This document shows, piece after piece, positions 6,485 through 11,533 of a stretch of DNA of 11,533 bases; the stretch's first letter is position 1, and the number at the start of each line of letters is the position of its first letter. The DNA is from Brevundimonas sp. (lineage in GTDB: Bacteria; Pseudomonadota; Alphaproteobacteria; Caulobacterales; Caulobacteraceae). The stretch covers positions 1 to 11,533 of the forward strand of contig JADCBH010000331.1 of assembly GCA_020253595.1 (NCBI GenBank), in the 5' to 3' direction. The notes beneath the pieces were generated by a model. It was given only the letters and a program-made list of their open reading frames with translations. It made no database searches and had not been told where the DNA came from. The position numbers and the translations under genes were made by a program.

Positions 6485-6646
6485 CTAGGCGAACCAGGGC
6501 CGCCAGAACCAGACCAGCGTATGGGCCACGATCGCGATGACCGTGAACCCAACGGTGCTGGCCATGAAGTGGCCATGGAATGCCTTGGCTGCTTCAGGCG
6601 TAAGTCCAGTGAAGGACCCACCGTTTGACTCAGGTAGATTAGACAT
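6485..6646 (-). CDS. pufB: LH1 (B875-type) light-harvesting beta polypeptide
   Basis: This 53-residue antenna beta chain spans the membrane once. It shows the beta signature LTPEAAKAFHGHF, with His24 eighteen residues before the ligand, then a helix. His42 in AHTLVWFWRPW is the BChl a ligand. Trp51, nine residues after that His, is the residue that bonds the BChl acetyl group in typical LH1 beta chains, so the beta side is canonical, unlike the alpha chain. AAAGGAGG (6651-6658) matches the anti-Shine-Dalgarno sequence fully but sits only 4 nt before the ATG. The protein lacks the extra C-terminal residues seen in some relatives, ending WRPWFA. It is the first puf gene and follows bchZ by 114 nt, with no pufQ between them. 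Confidence 0.97.
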   Translation of the reverse strand: MSNLPESNGGSFTGLTPEAAKAFHGHFMASTVGFTVIAIVAHTLVWFWRPWFA

Positions 6647-6650
6647 CTCT

Positions 6651-6658
6651 CCTCCTTT
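6651..6658 (-). promoter_or_regulatory. Very strong ribosome binding site of pufB
   Basis: AAAGGAGG on the minus strand is complementary to the 3' end of 16S rRNA across its core, 4 nt before the pufB ATG. It is the strongest such site in the operon, which fits the high LH1 output needed relative to the upstream biosynthetic enzymes. Confidence 0.75.
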
Positions 6659-6677
6659 CGTTGGAGCGGGTCGTCGG

Positions 6678-6747
6678 CCACGGGGAAATCCCGTGGTCGT
6701 TTCCGGCGCCCGGACGGGCCGAGCGACGGAACCGGCATCCGAGCCGG
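6678..6747 (-). promoter_or_regulatory. Hairpin-rich leader between bchZ and pufB
   Basis: The 114-nt gap holds three potential stems: CCACGGG/CCCGTGG (6678-6684 with 6690-6696, 5-nt loop), GCCC/GGGC (6708-6711 with 6716-6719) and CCGGC/GCCGG (6732-6736 with 6743-6747, 6-nt loop). None has a T-tract. Position suggests a 5' stabiliser or processing site for puf mRNA. No pufQ ORF and no TGT-N12-ACA (PpsR/CrtJ) palindrome is present. A puf-specific promoter could be here or inside bchZ, but none is recognisable. Confidence 0.5.
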
Positions 6748-6760
6748 AAGGGGGATCGCG

Positions 6761-8230
6761 TCATGCGGCCCTCCCGCTCAGAACGATGGCGTTGGCGGCG
6801 AAGAGACGGTCCAGGGTAACCCTGTCCTCTCCAGCCTGGCGGGCGGCGCGCTCCGCAGCGTCTCTCAGGCGTTTGGCCGCCGAAATTCGTACGATTACAG
6901 GCTGGGCTGCGACGAGCTTTTCCAGTTCATCAGCAGCGGCATCCTCCCAGGCGATCTCGACGTGCGGCCGGGCCGGTGTCGCCTCCACAGCGTCCAGCTG
7001 CGACGCCAGGGGCAGGATGGCGAACAGGGCGTCGAACAGGGCGTTGCAGACTTCCTGGATCAGGAAGGTGCAGCCCGCGTAGCCCATGAAAGGCGTGCCG
7101 GTGTGCCTGCGGATCGCAGCGCCGGGGAAGGACGCGGGGACCCACACGCCCTGCGGACCGTGGCCGCCGCCACCGGCCTCGGCCAGGTAGATGCGCTCAT
7201 TGATGCTGCCGAACAGGACCAGAGGTCTGGTCTCGCGCACCAGGTCGCGGATCGCGGCGTTGTCGGTCTTGCTTCCGGCCACGCGCGAAATGGCGAACTG
7301 GCAAGGCAGGCCGAGGTCGTCCTCGAGGAACTTGCGGACGCCGCGCGTGTAGGTCTCGTTGGCGACGATGGCAAAGCTGGCGGTGCCGAAGAAGTCCTGC
7401 GTGACCGAACGCCAGAGATCCCACAGCGGCTTGATCGTGGTGTGCTTCTCACGCTCGATGAAGGGCTCGGGGTCCAACCCCGTCAGACGACCGAGCTCGC
7501 GCAGGAACAGGGTCGTGGAGTCCAGCCCGATCGGTGCCTGGAGATAGGGCTTTTCGAGCGCTTCACACAGACCGCGCCCGAACTCCCGGTACAGGCAGAT
7601 GTTGACCTCGGCGTCGGCGAGATTTCTCACGTCGGCCAGATGGCTGCCCAGCGGGAAGGTCATGTTGACCTCGGCCCCGATGCCTTCGACCAGGCGGCGG
7701 ATTTCGGCGAGGTCCGAAGGCATGTTGAACACGCCGTACATCGGGCCGATCAGGTTGACGCGCGGCTTGTCGCCCTCGGCCCGATCGCGCGGACGCGGCA
7801 TCTTCTTGGGCCCGAACTGGGTCCACAGCCAGGTCAGGGCACGATCGGCCGATTGCCACTGATCCTCGTCGATGGTGCGCGGCAGAAAGCGCTGGATGTT
7901 GGTGCCCTCGGGCGTCACCCCGCCGCCGATCATCTCGGCGATCGAGCCGGTCACCACGACACTGGGCAGATCCTTGTCGAGCGTCTTCCACGCCCGCTTC
8001 ATGGCGCCTTCGGTGCCGTGACGGCCCAGTTCGTCCTCGCCCAGCCCGGTGACAACGATCGGCAGTTCATGGGGCGGCAGGCCGTCGGTATAGTGGAGCA
8101 CGCTCGTGACCGGCAGGTTCTCGCAGCCCACCGGGCCGTCGATGATGACCTGCAGGCCCTTGATGGCCGTGAAGGCGTAGACGGCCCCCCAGTAGCCCCC
8201 GGCCCTGTCGTGATCGAGGATCAGCGTCAT
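6761..8230 (-). CDS. bchZ: Chlorophyllide a reductase subunit Z (COR catalytic subunit)
   Basis: This 489-residue protein forms the catalytic core of chlorophyllide a oxidoreductase with BchY, reducing the C7=C8 bond of ring B. It is a nitrogenase MoFe-like subunit. The N-terminus HDRAGGYWGAVYAF and Cys36 in IIDGPVGCENLPVTSV are family signatures; Cys36 should be the single BchZ ligand to the [4Fe-4S] cluster shared with BchY. GSIAEMIGGGVTPEG and MTFPLGSHLADVRNL are also typical. The start overlaps the bchY stop by ATGA (8227-8230), with GAGGAG about 11 nt upstream. The frame stays open far into bchY, but the upstream translation is Arg/Gly-rich shadow, so 8230 is the proper start. The 114-nt hairpin-rich gap and pufB follow. 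Confidence 0.97.
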   Translation of the reverse strand: MTLILDHDRAGGYWGAVYAFTAIKGLQVIIDGPVGCENLPVTSVLHYTDGLPPHELPIVVTGLGEDELGRHGTEGAMKRAWKTLDKDLPSVVVTGSIAEMIGGGVTPEGTNIQRFLPRTIDEDQWQSADRALTWLWTQFGPKKMPRPRDRAEGDKPRVNLIGPMYGVFNMPSDLAEIRRLVEGIGAEVNMTFPLGSHLADVRNLADAEVNICLYREFGRGLCEALEKPYLQAPIGLDSTTLFLRELGRLTGLDPEPFIEREKHTTIKPLWDLWRSVTQDFFGTASFAIVANETYTRGVRKFLEDDLGLPCQFAISRVAGSKTDNAAIRDLVRETRPLVLFGSINERIYLAEAGGGGHGPQGVWVPASFPGAAIRRHTGTPFMGYAGCTFLIQEVCNALFDALFAILPLASQLDAVEATPARPHVEIAWEDAAADELEKLVAAQPVIVRISAAKRLRDAAERAARQAGEDRVTLDRLFAANAIVLSGRAA

Positions 8231-9747
8231 GTCCCGACGTGCTCCTCGGCCTTGGCCGCAGCCGCCATCTGCTTGGCGTAGCGGGCCTTGAACTCGGGAC
8301 GGGCGACCGGCGTCTCGGACCAGATGCCGGAGGTGTCGCCGGAGCCGACGCCGTCGAAGAAGGCGCTCATCCGGTCGAAGCGCGCCTTGTTGGCGATGGC
8401 GGCGTTTATGACCTGGGCCAGCGACCCCGCGCCCGCCGGGCCCATCAAGGGCCGCGCCGAAATCAGGTTGGTGAAGTAGAGCGCCGGGATCGACATCGCC
8501 TTGGCGTGCTGCACCACCGGCGTGGTGCCGATGGCCAGATCCGGCTTGATGGCGTCGACCGCCGACAGGTCCTGCTCCAGCGAGGCGCGGTAGTTGACGG
8601 TGACGCCCTTGGACTCGAGCCACTCGCGATCAGGATCCGACCACCGGGTCTGCGGGCAGGCCGTGCCGACATAGTCGACCTCTGCCCCGCTCTCGATCAG
8701 CAGGCGGGCGACCAGCAGCTCGGAGCCCTCATAGCCAGAAACCGTGATCCGTCCCTTGATCGGGGTTGCGGCCAGTGCCGCGCCGATCGCGCCCAGCATG
8801 GCGTTCTTGACCGCGTCGATCTTGGCCTGTGGCACATCGCAGGCCTCGCCGATGGCCTGCAGCCACGCGGCCGTGCCGTCGCGGCCGACGGGTGCCGAGC
8901 CCACGACCTTGCGGCCTGCCGCCTCGAACTCGCGCACGCTGGCGGTGTAGAAGGGATGGATCGCCGCGACCGCTGCGCAATCCAGCGCCGCATAGAGCTC
9001 TCGCCACTCGCGCGTCGGCACGACCGGCCCGACCGCCAGACCCATGGGCTCCAGCATCCGGCCGATGATCATCGGATCGGCAGGGAACATCTCGCCCAGC
9101 AGGGTGATGGTCGGCTTGTCGGTCCTGTCCCTGGGTGCCGCGACTGGGCCGGCCTCGGCCTCCTTGCGGGCATAGTTCAGCATGGCTCCGGCCAGGACGT
9201 CCTTGGCCTCGGCGTGTGTGGGGATGCCGAAGCCCGGCACATCGATGCCGACGATGCGGACGCCGTTGATTTCCTTGGGCAGCAGCTGCAGCGGAACGCC
9301 CGACGCGGTCGGCACGCACAGGTTTGTCACCACGATCGAGTCGTACAGCGCCGGGTCCGCCATCTGAAACACCGCGTCCCGGATGTCCTCGAACAGCTTG
9401 CCGGTGACCAGGCTCTCGGAGTTGAACGGCACGTATCCGACAGAGCGGCGCGCGCCGTAGAAATGGCTGGTGAAGGTCAGGCCATACACGCAGCAGGCGG
9501 ACCCGCTGAGGATGGTCGCCGTACGGCGCATGCGCAGACCGACTCGCAAGGAGCCGAAGGCCGGGCACATCGACTGGGGCTGGTCGTGCGGCCCGACCGG
9601 ATAGTCCGCGGCGTACTTGGCCAGGATCTCGGACTTGCCCGCGCGGGCGGCTGCCGCCTGCAGCTCTGCCTTGCCGCCATGGCAGCCGCCATCGACCGAG
9701 ACGGGCTCGGGCGTGGCCGTATCCATGCGGGCGGGACCGTCAGCCAT
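8227..9747 (-). CDS. bchY: Chlorophyllide a reductase subunit Y (COR catalytic subunit)
   Basis: This 506-residue partner of BchZ in the COR core binds the shared [4Fe-4S] cluster. The likely Cys ligands are visible: Cys61 (SMCPAFGS), Cys86 of the Cys85-Cys86 pair (SGSACCVYGL) and Cys144 (VVTNLCVPTASG), at positions close to those known for Rhodobacter capsulatus BchY. Other signatures are HFYGARRSVGYVPFNSESLVTG and GYEGSELLVARLLIESG. I use the ATG at 9747, 3 nt after the bchX stop; a TTG directly before it is in frame but less likely. A GAGGCGG site within the last bchX codons lies about 8 nt upstream. The final codons overlap bchZ by ATGA. The protein is cytoplasmic. Confidence 0.97.
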   Translation of the reverse strand: MADGPARMDTATPEPVSVDGGCHGGKAELQAAAARAGKSEILAKYAADYPVGPHDQPQSMCPAFGSLRVGLRMRRTATILSGSACCVYGLTFTSHFYGARRSVGYVPFNSESLVTGKLFEDIRDAVFQMADPALYDSIVVTNLCVPTASGVPLQLLPKEINGVRIVGIDVPGFGIPTHAEAKDVLAGAMLNYARKEAEAGPVAAPRDRTDKPTITLLGEMFPADPMIIGRMLEPMGLAVGPVVPTREWRELYAALDCAAVAAIHPFYTASVREFEAAGRKVVGSAPVGRDGTAAWLQAIGEACDVPQAKIDAVKNAMLGAIGAALAATPIKGRITVSGYEGSELLVARLLIESGAEVDYVGTACPQTRWSDPDREWLESKGVTVNYRASLEQDLSAVDAIKPDLAIGTTPVVQHAKAMSIPALYFTNLISARPLMGPAGAGSLAQVINAAIANKARFDRMSAFFDGVGSGDTSGIWSETPVARPEFKARYAKQMAAAAKAEEHVGT

Positions 9748-9750
9748 CAA

Positions 9751-10743
9751 CTACACCGCCTCGTCGTAGATGACTTCGAGCGATGCCTTGGGCACGTAGC
9801 TCGCGCCGCGCATGTCGCTCTGACTGGCGGGGACCAGCTGGATTTCGCCACCGACCTGATCAGGGCTGAACAGGCCGAGCAGCCCGTCCTGGGTCAGGGG
9901 CTTGGGATGCTGAGGAACGCTGTCGGTCACGGCCTGGGCCAGGCCCGCGAACAGGTCGCCCCACTCGCCGTCCGGCGTACCGATGATCTGGTAGTTGGCG
10001 GACTTGCGCCGGATGTCCTCATTGGCCGGGATCGAGGCCAGGACCGGGATGTCGACCGCCTTGGCAAAGGCCGCAGCCTCACCGGTGCCGTCATCCTTGT
10101 TGATGATCATGCCGGCGACGCCGACGTTGCCGCCGAGCTTCCTGAAGTACTCCACCGCCGAACAGACGTTGTTGGCGACGTAAAGCGACTGCAGGTCGTT
10201 CGACCCGACGACGATGACCTTCTGGCACATGTCGCGCGCGATCGGCAGGCCGAAGCCCCCGCACACCACGTCTCCCAGGAAGTCGAGCAGGACGTAGTCG
10301 AAGCCCCAGTCGTGGAAGCCCAGTTTCTCCACCAGTTCAAAGCCGTGGATGATGCCGCGTCCGCCGCACCCGCGTCCGACCTCAGGCCCGCCCAGTTCCA
10401 TGGCGAAGACACCGTCCCGCTGGAAGCAGACGTCCTCGATCCGGACTTCCTCGCCGGTCAGCTTCTTGGCCGCAGAGGTCTGGATGATGGTCGGACAGGA
10501 CTTGCCGCCGAACAGCAGCGAGGTCGTGTCGGACTTGGGATCACAGCCGATCAGCAAGACCCGCTTGCCCTGCTGGGCCATCATGTAGCTGAGGTTCGAC
10601 AGGGCGAAGGACTTGCCCGAACCGCCCTTGCCGTAGATGGCGATGATCTGCGTTTCCTTGGTGACCTCGCCGGTGTGAACGGGCGGCGGCTCCTGCCTCG
10701 CTTCTTCACGGAGATGCTTGTGGGTGATCAACGTCACGGTCAT
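9751..10743 (-). CDS. bchX: Chlorophyllide a reductase iron protein (ATPase subunit X)
   Basis: This 330-residue protein is the NifH-like ATP-dependent reductase of COR. As a homodimer bridged by one [4Fe-4S] cluster it passes electrons to BchY-BchZ at the cost of ATP. Features are the P-loop GKGGSGKS (38-45), Asp68 in LLIGCDPKSDTT, the switch region DFLGDVVCGGFG, and cluster ligands Cys126 (EVGRGCGGRG) and Cys161. About 30 residues precede the P-loop strand, as is usual for BchX and longer than in BchL or NifH. Its ATG overlaps the bchC stop by ATGA (10740-10743), and GGAGG in the last bchC codons lies 8 nt upstream. bchY starts 3 nt after its stop, so the three COR subunits are translated from one tightly packed message. 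Confidence 0.98.
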   Translation of the reverse strand: MTVTLITHKHLREEARQEPPPVHTGEVTKETQIIAIYGKGGSGKSFALSNLSYMMAQQGKRVLLIGCDPKSDTTSLLFGGKSCPTIIQTSAAKKLTGEEVRIEDVCFQRDGVFAMELGGPEVGRGCGGRGIIHGFELVEKLGFHDWGFDYVLLDFLGDVVCGGFGLPIARDMCQKVIVVGSNDLQSLYVANNVCSAVEYFRKLGGNVGVAGMIINKDDGTGEAAAFAKAVDIPVLASIPANEDIRRKSANYQIIGTPDGEWGDLFAGLAQAVTDSVPQHPKPLTQDGLLGLFSPDQVGGEIQLVPASQSDMRGASYVPKASLEVIYDEAV

Positions 10744-11533
10744 GCGCAGTTCCTCCAGTCGAGGATCATCTTCAGGCAGGCAGGATCGCCGAACGCGGTC
10801 GGGTAGGCGTCGTTGGCTTCGCTGGCCGCCATGCGGTGGGTGATGAGGCCGTCGAGGCTCAACCGACCCGCCTCGATCAGGGCGGTGACGGCGACGACAT
10901 CCTCAGGACGGAATTCTGCAGCGATGCGGAACCTGGCCTCGCGCATGAAGGCGGCCGGAAAGGCGAAGGACACCCGCGCTTCATAGAACCCGGCCAGGAC
11001 GATCTCTCCGCTGCGCGCCAGACGCGCCACGAGGAAGTCCATCAGGTCTTCTGCGCCCGAGGCGTCGTAGATCGAGCGATAGTCCCAGCGATCATCCGCA
11101 TCGGGGTGAATGGCCACGCCATGACGACGGACGGGATTGGTCTCCCAGACCGTCGGACGCTCGGCACCCATCGCTTCGGTCAGGCGCAGCAGAAGACGCC
11201 CGAGCGTTCCATGACCGACGATCAGGTCCGGGGCGGTTCCGCCAGTGATGGCGTGATAAGCGGTTGCCGCCAGCGACAACAGCACGCCCTCGTCACCCAA
11301 CCCGTCGGGCAAGGCGACCGTGCGGGCCGCGGGCGCGATCAGCGTTCGCGCAGCACCGCCGAACAGGCCTCGCGCGTCGATGAAGTGAGAGGAACCGGGC
11401 ACGAAAACCCGCTGACCAATGCGGTCCAGCGCGGCTTCTCCCGCGTCCACGATCTGGCCGACCGATTCGTATCCGGGGACCAGCGGATAGCCGAGGCCAG
11501 GGAAGTGCGGCATGCGCCCATCCCACAGAAGCC
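10740..11533 (-). CDS. bchC: Bacteriochlorophyllide a dehydrogenase (3-hydroxyethyl oxidation), 5' end outside window
   Basis: About 263 C-terminal residues are visible. The frame stays open to the window edge and the upstream codons (LLWDGR) continue the family sequence before MPHFPGLGYPLVPGYESVG. The ATG at 11513 is therefore internal, and roughly 50 residues of a protein usually just over 300 long are missing. BchC is a medium-chain dehydrogenase-like enzyme that oxidises the C3 hydroxyethyl group to acetyl during bacteriochlorophyll a synthesis. The dinucleotide-binding loop VGHGTLGRLL (GxGxxG pattern) lies at visible residues 105-114. The stop TGA overlaps the bchX start by ATGA, and the last codons contain the bchX Shine-Dalgarno site. 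bchC-bchXYZ-puf is the usual purple-bacterial order; crt genes often lie upstream but cannot be seen here. Confidence 0.95.
   Translation of the reverse strand, partial: LLWDGRMPHFPGLGYPLVPGYESVGQIVDAGEAALDRIGQRVFVPGSSHFIDARGLFGGAARTLIAPAARTVALPDGLGDEGVLLSLAATAYHAITGGTAPDLIVGHGTLGRLLLRLTEAMGAERPTVWETNPVRRHGVAIHPDADDRWDYRSIYDASGAEDLMDFLVARLARSGEIVLAGFYEARVSFAFPAAFMREARFRIAAEFRPEDVVAVTALIEAGRLSLDGLITHRMAASEANDAYPTAFGDPACLKMILDWRNCA

Noticed and set aside
8231..8623. N-terminal extension of bchZ by 131 residues into bchY
   Set aside because: The extension is out of frame with bchY and Arg/Gly-rich. The conserved BchZ N-terminus begins at ATG 8230, which has the ATGA overlap and a GAGGAG site.
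8239..10806. An 855-residue open frame on the plus strand, antisense to bchX and bchY
   Set aside because: It lies exactly opposite highly conserved genes, its translation is rich in Arg, Gly, Ala, Asp and His with no recognisable domain, and such long antisense frames are common where codon third positions are GC-biased.

Overview
The window holds one edge of a bacteriochlorophyll-based photosynthesis gene cluster from a high-GC purple bacterium, almost certainly an alphaproteobacterium. The evidence is the order bchC-bchX-bchY-bchZ-pufB-pufA-pufL-pufM on the minus strand, the type II reaction centre L and M subunits, and the LH1 polypeptides. The flanking genes and style suggest an aerobic anoxygenic phototroph of the Caulobacterales (Brevundimonas-like) or a nearby order. 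That genus-level guess is inference only.

Layout by coordinate. 1-675 (+): the C-terminal part of a type B carboxylesterase, cut by the window edge. 676-950: a spacer with hairpins. 951-2456 (+): a complete RhlE-type DEAD-box RNA helicase. 2461-4188 (-): a large polytopic membrane protein of unknown function, convergent with the helicase with a 4-nt gap. 4264-4302: a strong intrinsic terminator reading on the minus strand. 4349-6646 (-): pufM, pufL, pufA and pufB. 6647-6760: a hairpin-rich gap with no pufQ. 6761-11533 (-): bchZ, bchY, bchX, and bchC cut at its 5' end.

How the genes work together. BchX is the ATP-dependent electron donor, and BchY-BchZ is the catalytic core, of chlorophyllide a reductase, which makes the bacteriochlorin ring. 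BchC then oxidises the 3-hydroxyethyl group on the way to bacteriochlorophyllide a. The pigment is bound by LH1 (PufA, PufB) and the reaction centre (PufL, PufM). bchC/bchX and bchY/bchZ overlap by ATGA and bchX/bchY are almost contiguous, so equal translation of the enzyme subunits is likely. The puf genes instead have separate Shine-Dalgarno sites. Hairpins lie in the bchZ-pufB, pufB-pufA and pufA-pufL gaps, which fits differential mRNA stability. The terminator sits just after pufM, so neither pufC (tetrahaem cytochrome) nor pufX belongs to this operon.

The most unusual protein feature is PufA: the tryptophan normally 11 residues after the BChl-binding histidine in LH1 alpha is an isoleucine, and a tryptophan lies at +14, a position used in LH2-type alpha chains. 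I found no evidence of a wholly new system, mobile element, CRISPR array, tRNA or rRNA in the window.
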